From assembly GCA_036365145.1 (NCBI GenBank), contig JAEOAD010002712.1, forward strand, positions 4,687,501-4,751,500: a DNA stretch of 64,000 nucleotides, given 5' to 3'. Of the stretch, positions 52,195 to 62,587 are shown piece after piece. Numbering within the stretch: the first letter of the stretch is position 1; each line of letters opens with the position of its first letter. Made by a program: the position numbers and the translations under genes. The notes beneath the pieces were generated by a model, which saw only the letters and a list, made by a program, of their open reading frames with translations, did no database searches and was not told the DNA's origin. This stretch comes from Orientallactaga sibirica. Its lineage: Eukaryota; Chordata; Mammalia; Rodentia; Dipodidae.

Positions 52195-53722
52195 GAATTG
52201 CTACCAGGAGTGGGGTGTTGCTACATAATGAATCTGACCATATGGATTTTGGTCTTTTGGAACTTTTGTTTTGAAGGAATTGGCATGGTCTTAGTAGTTG
52301 CAACTGAAGATGCCTTTCAGAGCAGTAAGCCAAGATTTATGGACTATTCTGGTGAGAGTTTGAAAATGTTAAGTGGTCTACTGTCATACCACCCTGAACA
52401 TGCCTGATCTTGTCTAAAAATGCTAAGTGCAGAGAGAATTCTATTTGGAGGCTTTGCTTATGAACTTTCAAAGAAGAAGGAAAGATGGCAGAGAACTTTG
52501 TTGGAACTGGCTACTGCCATAAGGGATGGCTGCACTCTTGCCCATGCCCATAGAGTTTGATCAAGGTTAAATTTGTAATGGTCTGTCTTTGCTAAAGACA
52601 TAGGATTTAGAAATTTAAAGTTTAAAGTTGGAAAAACTCAAGCAAGTTTAAAATTACTGCCACTGAGATTGGTTGCTGAAGCTGCTATTGTTAAGGATAT
52701 ATTACCATGATTAAGGATGGCCCAAGTACTTTACATTGAAACAATGGAAAGGATGCCTGACTAAAGACTGAATGGTAGAAATGCAAACTCTTTTGAAAGG
52801 GGTTGACTGAATGGTAAGTACCTGCTTTACAAGGTCACAGTTTATTTCATCCTTGAATTAAGAATATGGCTGTGTCCTGCACACCTAGTGTTGGTTTCAG
52901 AAACATGAAAAATGCATGGAGTGGGTCATGAAGTGCGCATGGTTCCAGGAGCTGCTGCTGAGATGCCACAAGTGAGGCAGGGTGTGATGACCCTGATAGG
53001 ATTGGAACATGGACCATAGCTGGTAGTGTAGACCCAAGGATGTTTAAATATACCAGGACTGTGCAAGGGCTACATGGAATGCTGTTGGCTTGGGATGGAA
53101 GTTTTCCCTGGCTATTCAGCACAGCTGGAGGGGTAGAAATGGAAAACCCAGACACTTTTCATTGGCCATTAGTTACAGATATCGGACTTGAACTGCACAT
53201 ATTTGATGTTTGTTTGATGGTTATTGAGTTTGCATTGGTCCAGTCTTTCCTTGTTATGCCTTATAGCAGTTGGATATGTTTACTCTGTGCCTTTATATGT
53301 GAAAATTTTACAGGAGTCACAGCTAAGAGAAAATTTTTTTTTTTTTTTTTTTGGTGAACCAGTGAGTTTACTGAGGTTACTTAGAGAGAAGGTGAGGGGT
53401 TGCTTACAGGAGAAACAGATGACACAAATGCAGCCATGCCATAAGAAGTCTCATCCCATCCTGGATGATGACCTCCCCATAACTGCTTTGACACAGATGC
53501 AGCTGCATCACCAAAAAGCCCACTCCAGCATAGGTGACAACTCATGGAAGCTGCATCTTTGGAGCACACTGCACCAATTTAAGAGACAATCTTAAATCTC
53601 AGATGAGACTTGGGATTTTAGAACTATCTTAAGTTAGTAAAGAATATGGGGACCTTTGAAGTTGAACTGAGTACAGTTTACAATGTGAAATGGTTATGAA
53701 TCTATTGGGGCCAGGGGTAGAA

Positions 53723-54092
53723 TGTGGTAGTTTGAATGGATTTCCCACAAAAGATTCAGGAGTTTATTAAAGCTTGTAATGTAGAGCTCCAACCATTGGC
53801 TGGAGGGGGTGTCACTGTAGGCAGATCTTGGGCGTCAGCCCCAAGGTGTGTTTGGGGGTAGCTCTGGAATTCCAGCGTTAGGTATTTAGAGTGCTTGAGC
53901 TCTGCCTGGAGTTCCCGGAGTATGCTTGCTTATGGTGCTGGTGGTGGCATTTCTCTCTGTATGGATTTGTAAAAGAGGGCAGTTTCTTCTGCTATTATAT
54001 GGCAATAAATAACAAATCAATAAATCCCGTTCCTCCTATAAACTGTTCCTCGTTTAGAAGTTCATCTCAGCAACATGAAGCTCACTACTACA
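53723..54092 (+). repeat. 3' LTR of the MaLR-like element
   Basis: 370 bases, clearly the same sequence as the 5' LTR but with many substitutions (for example GATTTCCCACAAAAGATTCA against GATGTCCCCCAGTAGATTCA), which implies an old insertion. Confidence 0.82.
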
Positions 54093-54161
54093 GCAACAGA
54101 CAAAGAAAGTCACTTTGACATATTTTCCTGCTTTGTATAAATCTCTTGATTTGGTTGTATC

Positions 54162-54367
54162 TTTTTAAATTTTTAAAAATGTATTTGAGACAGAGAGAGA
54201 AAGAGAATGAATGAATATGGCTCGCCAGGGCCTCTTACGCCTACAAATGAATTCCAGAGACATGTTCCACTTTGTGCAACTGGGTTTACCTGGGTACTGG
54301 AGAATTCAACCTGGGCTAGCAGGGTTTGTAAGCAAGCATCTTTAACTACTGAGCCATCTGTCCAACC
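54162..54367 (-). mobile_element. DIP-like SINE, antisense, inside the hAT pseudogene
   Basis: TGTATTTGAGACAGAGAGAG, CCAGGGCCTCTTACGCC, CACTTTGTGCAACTGG and GAGCCATCTGTCCAACCC. TTGGTTGTATCTTTT flanks it on both sides (about 54146-54160 and 54370-54384). Confidence 0.9.
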
Positions 54368-54970
54368 CATTGGTTGTATCTTTTGATGGCACCAAAGAAG
54401 TGATTTCTTCAGTGACATATTCGTCATCAATACCTCTACTAAAAATGAAAAATGGAGCCATATATTTGTAGCATCAGTTTTGCCATCTGTCACCAAAGCA
54501 TAAAATTTACAATTAGTGGCTCCACTCTCCAAACTTCTTTTGATAGATTTTCAAATTTCTCCAATCTGCTGGCTACAGTCTGGTGAGATAAATTGATCCT
54601 GGAAATATCCACTTTCATTCTGGGCATATCTGCCATGTTCTCCATATGGTCCTTAATAAACTCACCATGGGTAATTTTTTTGCTACATAATTAGGTTTTA
54701 CAATAGAATCTGAACTGTAAATTAAAAAAAAATTGTTGAGCAGGTTTTTTTTCAGTTCCACTATTTTTGCGTTCATGACACAATCCTAAATTTGCACCAA
54801 GTTTGGTACATGTGCTGCAAATGGTGCTTTTCCAAACTTTAGTCTTTGACAACTTGCACAGAGTCCTGACACAAGAAGGGCTCACTCTTTGCCTTGATTA
54901 AAAAAAAGTGTCACCTGTCTACTTTTCATGGACAATATTCTTTAGCCTGGATTTTTCCTTGTTGGGGTTC

Positions 54971-55685
54971 TGTTTTCTTCTGAAACATTGTAGAAGCCAT
55001 GCAGGGATCAAAAAATAACAGACAATACGATATAAGGGACTACACTTACTTTTATTAAGAAAATGACTGGACAGGAAATAGAAAGCAAAGCCTGAGCTCA
55101 GCTGCTGATATGTGGCCAAGGCTGCAGGATGACCTGAAAGTGGCAGGCGATGAGCGAGGTCAGCTGAATGTGGGTAGAACCTTAATAATGAAATAGGGTG
55201 CTGACAGGTCTTCTAAACACGGAATGCCTATGGTTTCCAATGGTAGGTTTGAACATTACTGATAATTGCTGTGCTTCACTCACCAAGTTGCTATAAGCAC
55301 ATGTCACTTCTGATGGGACCATTCACTGTCTGTGCTGGAAGACCACATCCTGGAAGTCACATGCCACTGGAAGCCATACATGTGTACAAGTAGCAGGAAC
55401 ACTCGTACTTCTATTCTGCATGACACTGCAAACTTGAGAACAATCCCCACACTAATTGTATAAGGTCTTAAGTAAGTGTGGGACTTTGTGTTGGGCGGCA
55501 TTCCCAGCTCTCCTGGCCTGCATGTGACCCATGGCCATGGTTGGCTGCCTGATGTAGACAAACTTCCTTCACACTGTAATTCAGCTGCAGGCATGTACTG
55601 TGGACCTGCACAACAAATGTGTGTTTTTCAGATTAGAGGAGAGGAAGAAGAATTATAGCATCAAACTCTAAGACTAGTTGGAAAG
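54971..55685. other. Unique sequence, nothing recognised
   Basis: May include the 5' flank of the hAT-derived pseudogene. No other feature supported. Confidence 0.35.
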
Positions 55686-56686
55686 AAGAAGGGATTCTGT
55701 GCAGGGGGAGGAGAAGGGGGTGGTCGGAGGGGTTATGATCATGGATTCAGTGCAGGGGGATTGGGGGGAGGAGAAGGGGGTAGTGGGAGGGGTTATAATC
55801 ATGGATTCAGTGCAGGGAGACTGGGGGGAGGAGAAAGGGGTAGTGGGAGGGGTTATGATCATGGATTCAGTGCAGGGGGATTGGGGGGAGGAGAAGGGGG
55901 TAGTGGGAAGAGTTATAATCATGGATTCCATGCAGGGGATTGGGGGAGGAGAAGGGGGTAGTGGGAAGGGGTTATGATCATGGATTCAGTGCAGGGGAAT
56001 GGGGGAGGAGAAGTGGGTAGTTGGAGGGATTATGATCATGGATTCCCGTGCAGGGGGAATGGGGGGAGGAGGAGGGGGTAGTGGGAGGGGTATGACCATG
56101 GATTCCGTGCAGAGGGATTGGGGGAGGAGAAGGAGGTAGTGGGAGGGGTTATGATCATGGATTCAGTGCAGGGGGATTGGGGGGAGGAGAAGGGGTAGTG
56201 GGAGGGGTTAGAATTATGGATTCAGGGCAGGGGGATTGGGGGGAGGAGAAGGGGGTAGTGGGAGGGGTTATGATCATGGATTCAGTGCAGGGGATTGGGG
56301 AGGGGAGAGTGGGGGTAGTGGGAGGGGTTATGATCATGGATTCAGTGCAGGGGGATTGGGGGAAGGTGAAGGGGGTAGTGGGGTGATTATGATCATGGAT
56401 TCAGAGCAGGGGGACTGGGGGGAGTGGAAGGGGGTAGTGGGAGGGGTTATGATCATGGATTCCCTGCAGCGGGACTGGGGGGAGGAGAAGGGGGTAGTGG
56501 GAGGGGTTAGATCATGGATTCCCTGCAGTGGGATTGGGGGAGTAGAAGGGGGTAGTGGGAGGGGTTATGATCATGGATTCCCTTCAATGGGACTGGGGGG
56601 AGTAGAAGGGGGTAGTGGGAGGGGTTATGATCATGGATTCCGTGCAGGGGGAGGAGAAGGGGGTAGTGGGAGGGGATTATGATCAT
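55686..56686. repeat. G-rich minisatellite, about 16-17 units of roughly 60 bp
   Basis: The unit reads GGATTCAGTGCAGGGGGATT, then GGGGGGAGGAGAAGGGGGTA, then GTGGGAGGGGTTATGATCAT. Units vary by one or two bases in length and at GCAGGG/CCTGCAG-type sites. Each holds at least four G runs with short loops (GGGGG, GGGGGG, GGGGG, GGG, GGGG), a strong G-quadruplex pattern on the plus strand. Because many units are 60 bases, frames stay open for up to 148 codons on the plus strand and 85 on the minus, giving 20-residue repeats. I regard this as a by-product. Confidence 0.95.
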
Positions 56687-56691
56687 GGTCT

Positions 56692-57051
56692 TGTTGCAGT
56701 TAACTTCCAGGTGCTGGACTAAAACGGGATCAGAAACAGTTTATGGGAGGAAAGGGGTTTATTTCAAGCTTACAAAATTCAGAGGAACACCATCAATCGG
56801 GGAAGAAGCTGGCTCACTTCCACAGATACAAGCAGAGACGTCACCAAACAGCCAGCAAACACCAAGGAATCTGAACAGCCCGAGCTCCAGAATTGCTCTC
56901 CACACACTCCCAGTGGGGCTGGACTCCAAGATCTGCTCCAGTGTCAAGCCCCCTGTAGCAGGACTCTGTCTGCTAGGGGCTCATATTGTCATTTAATTAA
57001 AAAAAAAAAAACACACCTGAGTCTATGGGGCCATACGCTCAAACTACCACA
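56692..57051 (-). mobile_element. LTR, antisense, at the edge of the G-rich minisatellite
   Basis: TGTTGCAGTTAACTTCCAGG start, GGTTTATTTCAAGCTTAC, and a CAAACTACCACA end: the reversed layout of a MaLR/ERVL-type LTR of a family different from the 43686 copy. An internal A run lies at about 56999-57011. Its left end falls exactly in the last minisatellite unit. Flanking 5-base words (GGTCT, GTTAT) do not match well. Confidence 0.65.
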
Positions 57052-57173
57052 GTTATCATTTATATTTATGGAAGTTGTCAATAAAAATGTTAAAATAAAG
57101 CAACAAATAAATAAAAGTTAAAAAATAGTGGACACTCTCCTGAGGCATAGCACATGAGTTTATATTCTGACTT

Positions 57174-57241
57174 GCATGTGCATGCACACGCATGTGCATG
57201 TGTGTGTGCGTGCACACACACACATGTACACACACACACAT
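57174..57241. repeat. Alternating purine-pyrimidine (TG/CA) tract
   Basis: About 68 bases such as CATGTGCATGCACACGCATG and CGTGCACACACACACATG, with potential to adopt Z-DNA. Variable in composition, so less slippage-prone than pure (CA)n. Confidence 0.85.
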
Positions 57242-57830
57242 CAAGTGCTGGCAAGAAGGCAAAGCAATGTACCACTTCACCCACTTTGTGAAAATGATGT
57301 GTAGTGGCTCCTTTGGAAAGCTGGCATTTTTCAATGAAAACAAATATATCCTTAATATGTAACCCAGAAATCCTATTCCTAGCTATTTTTTTTTAAAGAG
57401 AAATTGTAGGTGAACGCTTATATCTATTTTATCTAGAATTTCTCCAGACTGGAAATCAATGTCCACCAAATGGTAAGTAGCTATACAAACTGGTCCATCC
57501 ATGCCAGGGAATACTACTGAGCGATGAAAAAGAACAAGCTGATGCACCCAGCAACACGTATCAATCACAGGTGCATTATGGGTAAAAGAGACTAGACTCA
57601 AACGCTATTGGATTCCATTTATATGATGTTCTCAAGAAGGCAAAACATAGAAAAAGACTGGTGGTTACTGGGGGTTGAAAGTGGGAGAGGAGGCTGTATA
57701 GAAAGGAGCAGAGGAGAATGGGGCAGAGGAGCTCTCTCCTGTCTTAACAAGGGTAATGACTGGGTGTGTCAGCTGACCTTACTGGGACTGGACTCTGCAC
57801 ACTAAAAAGTACCGAGTCTGAAAGGAGGGC
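57242..57830 (+). mobile_element. Old L1 fragment (L1M-type 3' region)
   Basis: Sense order matches the 3' end of ancient mammalian L1: GTGCTGGCAAGAAGG, CTTTGGAAAGCTGGC, TAACCCAGAAATCC, GGGAATACTACTGAGCGATG, AAAAAGAACAAG, GGATTCCATTTATATGATGT and GGTGGTTACTGGGGGTTG. No intact reading frame. Confidence 0.7.
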
Positions 57831-59350
57831 CTCAGGCACCCCTCTGAATACGAGCACTTAAGAGTTAGCAGCCCTGTGTTCTAGTAACCTTGGCACATGG
57901 AGGAAGTGTCTTTGGCTTATTATTAAGGATTCACTATGAAAAAAGGCAGCTTAGCAGATGGACTTAGAAGGCACAGTTGTCGAGCGCTCCTCCAGCTCAG
58001 TCTGAATGAAGCTTGCTTGCTGGTCGCACTCGGTGCACTCAGTCCTGGCCTCCTAACAGCTGCTAGCATATGGCGTCTTTGCAGTCTCTCCTTCAATGCT
58101 GAGAACTTTCCTCTTGAGCTTTCTGGTGTGTAGGCAGCATAGTTCTGCTGCCTCAGTTTACATCCTTTGTTGTTCCTAAGTACAGCATTTTGCAAATCAC
58201 ATTTTATTTTGTTTGCCCAGAATATCAATGAAATGCTAAAAATAGATTCTGTTCACACTTCACCCTTTTATAGAAGCAGAAGAGCCGAGCGCACTGCTGT
58301 CCTCGGAGGAAGCTCTTGGTAAAGCAGGAGGACGATGGTGAATCATGGACGTGGGGTTTGCTCCCGGAGAAAGACGCATCTGTGAAAGCCCTCTGCAGCA
58401 GCAGGCGTGGCGGTCGGGTATCGAATCCTTCCAAACAGCATGGAGTCGTCTCTGATGTCGAGGGACTTCACAGGCGGCTACTAATGAGGCACTGAGCTTG
58501 ATCGTTGAGTGTGGGAAGAAAGGATGGAGCTGCACCCCGTTCATTATTGGCCTGCTTCACTGTGAGCCACACGTAGCTGGACGGCTAGGTGAGTGACCAA
58601 TCGACGACCATGTTGTCCGGGCAGGCCCCAGCTGAAGAGTGCACTCTGAGAGATACGATTTCAAACTCATCATTTTCTTTCTTAGAAAGGCAGATACTTT
58701 CTGTGATCGGCCATTGTGACCAAGATCCCTATGCAAAAGCTCTGTTCTCGGTTGAGGTGGGAAGTGCTGCAGCCGCTGGGACAGTGGACAACGTAGGGAC
58801 TGGCGGGGGCTGGGCAGCCACGCTTCAGCTCCTGCCTCACAGTAACTGCTGTTGGACTCCCCAGCAGTCCCTTAACCCACGTGGGCCGCAGTGGGGTGAT
58901 GAGGTCAACCTCTTCAGTCTCTTTAAAATCACTGCTGATTCTGTATTCAACACCCATTTCCACATGGACTGGATATAGTGCACAAACATTAAGCATAATC
59001 AAATTCTTGCTAATTCAGAATGAGGGTCACACTCCACGTGTGTAGTCACCGCGGTGAGCGGCCATGTCCTGGATTAGTGTTGGCGGTGCTCTCCACAGAC
59101 ACAAAACCCTAACAGTAAAGGAAAACTCATTCTTGCATTCATTAAACAAATGCTGACCCTTAATGAGCTAGGGGAAAAGGCAGGTAATTCCTGTATACAG
59201 GGACTGACTCCTTCACCTCTATCACTCGGACAGTGGTCAGCCGGTCCTGAGGGGCTCACAGATGGGAGCTGCCCATGAAAACCAGCACTGACTAATATTC
59301 TGGACAAGGAGGTTATTCTCACAGGCTCCAGACAGGCATCGATAAGGCAT
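57831..59350. other. Unique intergenic sequence, nothing recognised
   Basis: Open frames at 58260-59002 on both strands overlap each other and have no domain I can name. CpG is slightly raised near 58270-58620. No repeat identified. Confidence 0.4.
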
Positions 59351-59366
59351 GCCATACGGATTTTTA

Positions 59367-59596
59367 GAAAATATTTTATTCATCTGACAGAGAGAGAAAG
59401 AAGCAGGAGGAGAGAGAGATGGAGGGAGGGAGAGAGGGAGGGAGAATGGGCACACTGGGGCCTCTAGCTACTGCAAATGAACTCCAGATGCATGTACCAC
59501 CTTGTGTATCTGGCTTATGTGAATAATGGGGAATTGAACCTAGGTCCTTAGGCTTCATAGGCAAGCACATTAACCACTAAGACATCTCTTCAACCT
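59367..59596 (-). mobile_element. DIP-like SINE, antisense, first of a nested chain
   Basis: ATTTTATTCATCTGACAGAG, (GA/GGGA)n, CACCTTGTGTATCTGGC and AAGACATCTCTTCAACCT. GCCATACGGATTTTTA on the left and GCCATGTGGATTTTTA on the right are its diverged target copies. Confidence 0.88.
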
Positions 59597-59612
59597 GCCA
59601 TGTGGATTTTTA

Positions 59613-59773
59613 ATTTTTTTTTTTTTTTTTGATTTTTGGAGGTAGGGTCTCACTCTAGCTCAGGCTGACCTGGAATTCACTATGTAATCTCAGGGTGGCC
59701 TCGAACTCTCGGCGATCTTCCTACCTCTGCCTCCCGAGTGCTGGGATTAAAGGCGTGCGCCACCACGCCTGGC
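59613..59773 (-). mobile_element. Young B1, antisense, second of the chain
   Basis: T run, GGAGGTAGGGTCTCACTC through CCACCACGCCTGGC, with TGGATTTTTA on both sides. Confidence 0.93.
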
Positions 59774-59783
59774 TGGATTTTTA

Positions 59784-59824
59784 AAATTTAATCTTATTTA
59801 TTTATTTGAGAGAAAGAGAAAGAA

Positions 59825-59866
<42 letters not shown>

Positions 59867-60014
59867 GGTGTGCCAGGGCCTCCAGCCTCTGCAAATGAAT
59901 TCTAGACACATGCACCCCCTTGTGCATCTGGCTTACGTGTGTTCTGGGGAATCAAACCAGGGTCCTTAGGCTTCACAGGCAAACGCCTTAACCACTAAGC
60001 CATTTACCCAGCCC
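59784..60014 (-). mobile_element. DIP-like SINE, antisense, third of the chain
   Basis: TATTTATTTATTTGAGAGAA, a (GA)n run of about 18 units at 59827-59862, CCAGGGCCTCCAGCCTC, CCTTGTGCATCTGGC and GCCATTTACCCAGCCC, followed again by CCATGTGGATTTTTA. Confidence 0.92.
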
Positions 60015-60056
60015 ACCATGTGGATTTTTAACAGTTGTTTAATAAATTGACAAGTC

Positions 60057-60213
60057 AGGCATGGAGGCACATGTCTTTAGTCCCATCATGTGGGCAGCTG
60101 AGAGAGGAGAATCATCAAGAGTTTGAAGCCAGCCTGGGTCTACAAACTGAGTTCCAGGTAAGCCTGAACTATAGTGAGACCCTACCTCTAAAAAAGCCAA
60201 AATAAATAAATAA
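60057..60213 (+). mobile_element. Old B1, sense
   Basis: AGGCATGGAGGCACATGTCT, TTTAGTCCCATCATGTGGG, GAGTTCCAGGTAAGCC, GTGAGACCCTACCTC and an AATAAATAAATAA tail. Confidence 0.82.
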
Positions 60214-60433
60214 CCAATACAGTGGCCTTCTCTAATAGGGTTATTCTAATTGACATCAGTGAGATTTGAATATGAAATTTATATTTTTTATACCAAACAT
60301 CTATTGAATGGTTCCTCTATCACTTTCTCAAATTGTGAGACATTAAAAAGTATATTCAACATAAATCTCTGAATATCAGGAGGGTCACAATCTGTCAGAA
60401 AAATGTGACTTCATCATTTAAAAATGATGTGAT
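60214..60433. other. Unique spacer
   Basis: AT-rich, nothing recognised. Confidence 0.35.
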
Positions 60434-60777
60434 GGGGCTGGAGAGATGGCTTAGCGGTTAAGGCGCCTGCCTCCTAAGCCTAAGAACCCAGTTCCAATCT
60501 CCAGGTCCCACATTTAGCCAGATGCAAAGTGACACAAGGGCGCAATGCCGCATTTGACCACAAGGGGGCGCACGCATCTGGATTTCGTTCACAGCAGCTG
60601 AGAGACTGCTGGCGCCCATCTCTATCTGTCTCCCTCTCCCTCTCTTTCTATCTCTCTGTGCGTCACTTTGCATCTGGCTAAACGTGGGACCTGGAGATTG
60701 GAACCACTGGAGATTGGAACCAGCGTTCTTAGGCTTAGGAGGCAGGCGCCTTAACTGCTAAGCCATCTCTCCAGCCC
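60434..60777. mobile_element. DIP SINE inverted pair (hairpin-forming)
   Basis: A sense DIP starting GGGGCTGGAGAGATGGCTTA is followed, after its (TC)n tract, by the reverse complement of the DIP head and part of the body, ending GCCATCTCTCCAGCCC. The outer arms (about 60434-60490 and 60720-60777) pair almost perfectly over more than 50 bases, sharing even non-consensus GGCGCCTGCCTCCTAAGCC. A short inner duplication, CTGGAGATTGGAACCA, occurs twice at about 60690-60725. The unusual shared body, GTGACACAAGGGCGC, marks this as a third DIP variant. Confidence 0.88.
60558..60571 (+). promoter_or_regulatory. CTCF core-like motif in the inverted DIP
   Basis: CCACAAGGGGGCGC is close to the strong CTCF core (one position, A for C/T, differs from CCASYAGRKGGCRS). 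It is in the same part of the DIP body as the motifs at 42280 and 46355. Confidence 0.55.
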
Positions 60778-61922
60778 TCCCCCCATTCATTTTTAAAACA
60801 AGTATAAGAAAAAAAATCCCAGTGTTTTAGTAGCTGCTTTTAGTAGGAGCAATTCACAGTAATAAAACCCTATCTAAGGACCACTTTAGATAGAAAGGCT
60901 GTCTGGCTTGGTTAGAAATGGAAGGGCATATTTTTCATATGTTCTGGCAAGGAGATAATGTACCATGATCTCTGTGGAGGGCAGTGTGGCAGGATTTAGA
61001 TTGCCAGTGGCCATGAGGCCACAAGAAATTTATCTTGAGACAGTAACTGTGAGCCAGGACTCACCTCTCAGTAAACACACAGACAATAGTTGTGGGTGTC
61101 ACAGGTTTTGGGGAACTGAACTTTGCTTCCAAGCACTGAGAGTGGTGTGACATTGTGACAGTCAGTTAAAAGGGAGAACTACAATTACACGAATGACCTG
61201 CTCTAAGAAGTGGCAGTCTAGAAGAAATATTCTTCCACCTACTACTGACACCAGTGGCTTGGGTCCTGCTCGTGTGCACACGAATGACCATGCATGTGGA
61301 GAAGTCTCATTCCATGATCAATAGTCTGGCATGCATGACTCCAATTAGGCCTCAAGCAACAGGGCACCTCACACGTTGTTCACAGTCACACCAGGGCTTG
61401 CTGCCATCTGAATTGTTCCTGCAACATCTGTATGATTTGTTATACGATCCCTCTGGACACAGTTTATAGCTTTCCTATGGCTTTGTCTTCATATGATTTT
61501 TGAGCCCCACTTTGAGTTTATATTACAGCATTTAAAAATCATCAGCATGTTTTAGCCAGACAGAATATCTAGCACACAGAGGCAGGAAGCGTCATTGCCT
61601 CTTTAGGCCCCATCTTGCTCATCAAATCATCTGTTCACTCTGAGAAGAATGAATGCAGTTCTAGGCTGTGCTGACACCTGGTGTCTAAATATGCGAGAAG
61701 ACATTTTTACAGAGTTAAAAGAATTCAAATAACAGGAACCTCCATCCTCGTCTATGTGTAGTGTGAGTCTACATCTTCTTCACATTCCTATGGCCTGAGT
61801 TTTTCTGAGTTACATTCAATTTCTCCTCTTACTTCCATTGGCTCTCATGCCATGTACTCTTGGGCTATATAGAAAAATGTCCATGTTCCAAGTCATGGGA
61901 TCATATTGTAAACATAGATCTC
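60778..61922. other. Unique intergenic sequence, nothing recognised
   Basis: No gene or repeat supported in 1.1 kb. Confidence 0.4.
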
Positions 61923-62249
61923 TGTTTCAGTCACCTTCTTATTGCTGGGACAAAACACCTGGCCAAAAGCAGCATACGGAAGGAAGGGTTTATTTCAGCT
62001 AACAGACTCAAGGGAAGGTTTCATCATGGCATGGCAGAGCAGAGGCTGGGCATCACATCTTGTCACACTGTGGAAGGTAAGCAGCAAGGGTGAGCTGAGC
62101 TCTGGCAAGGAGAGCACCCCAAAGCTCTACCAGCAACAACCTCTTCCAAAAATGCTCCACTTTCCAAATTGCCACCAGCTGGGGATTGCAAATGAGGCTC
62201 AATCACAAACACATGAAGCTGTGGGGACATTTACATGTAAGCCACCATA
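61923..62249 (-). mobile_element. Solo MaLR/ERVL-type LTR, antisense
   Basis: TGTTTCAGTCACCTTCTTAT start, GGGTTTATTTCAGCTAAC, CCACCAGCTGGGGATTGC and a TAAGCCACCATA end. Flanking words ATCTC (61918-61922) and ATCTT (62250-62254) agree in four of five bases. Confidence 0.72.
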
Positions 62250-62254
62250 ATCTT

Positions 62255-62587
62255 TTTAAAACTGACTGTTAGTTTCTCCCTCTAATTTGCTACTATTTAG
62301 GAAGTGGCCAGGGCCAATGCTCATCTGATGATGGAGAAGTCCCTGAGAACAGGAACCTCAGCTCTTCCTGAAAGTTCTGTAAAGTTTAGCCAAGTTTTTA
62401 ATGTAGTTACTGTCATTAACAAACGGGTTCAGAGAAGCGACACTTACCAAACAGTTGCCAATTACCAGAAATTGCTTGTGTTTTTTACGTGGTGGCCTCA
62501 CTTAACAAGCAAGACTCATCACCAGAACTGTCACTGCTGTTCCCTTCCAGCAGTTTGCTGATGGGCACCAGAACCTGTCTGTACCTT
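62255..62587. other. Unique spacer, nothing recognised
   Basis: No gene or repeat; ends with the left target copy CTGTACCTT of the next SINE. Confidence 0.35.

Larger units (their letters stand above)
51821..54092 (+). mobile_element. Two-LTR MaLR-like retroelement, 2.27 kb
   Basis: 5' LTR 51821-52194 (TGTAGTAGTTTAAATGG to GATTACTACA), internal 52195-53722, 3' LTR 53723-54092 (TGTGGTAGTTTGAATGG to CACTACTACA). ACAAC (51816-51820) and GCAAC (54093-54097) are near-matching target words. Directly after the 5' LTR, TTGCTACCAGGAGTGGGG resembles the Leu-tRNA primer-binding site used by ERVL/MaLR elements. A purine-rich GGGGCCAGGGGTAGAA precedes the 3' LTR. The internal part is 1.5 kb and I see no reverse transcriptase or envelope, so it is non-autonomous. 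Its removal rejoins the hAT-derived pseudogene, which confirms the boundaries. Confidence 0.82.
51440..54970 (-). pseudogene. Broken hAT-transposase-derived gene (ZBED5/GTF2IRD2/EPM2AIP1-like)
   Basis: Three-frame minus-strand reading gives, in order, segments matching what I recall of domesticated hAT transposases. At 54960-54700 there is a decayed zinc-finger head, then a VELKKNLLNN-like stretch and SDSIVKPNYVAKK. At 54690-54540 come EFIKDHMENM-like, INLSHQTVASRLEKFENL. Around 54430-54368 come RGIDDEYVTEEITSLVPS and KDTT. After a DIP insertion, KDTTKSRDLYKAGK continues at 54161-54093. After a MaLR insertion, TVSGGTLTMGGKDKD (in place of the usual TDGAPAM-GK) and KYTHKNIKLDDVMQ follow at about 51800-51640, then a fading tail to 51440. 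Stops and frameshifts occur throughout, so it is non-functional. The exact parent gene, and whether it is a retrocopy or a transposon copy, are unclear. Confidence 0.65.

Noticed and set aside
52195..53722. Retroviral polymerase or envelope in the MaLR-like element
   Set aside because: The internal region is only 1.5 kb and shows no such motif; frames are short and broken.
56236..56682. 148-codon Gly-rich repeat protein
   Set aside because: The frame is an automatic result of 60-bp units without stops. No upstream promoter, splice or unique coding part is seen.
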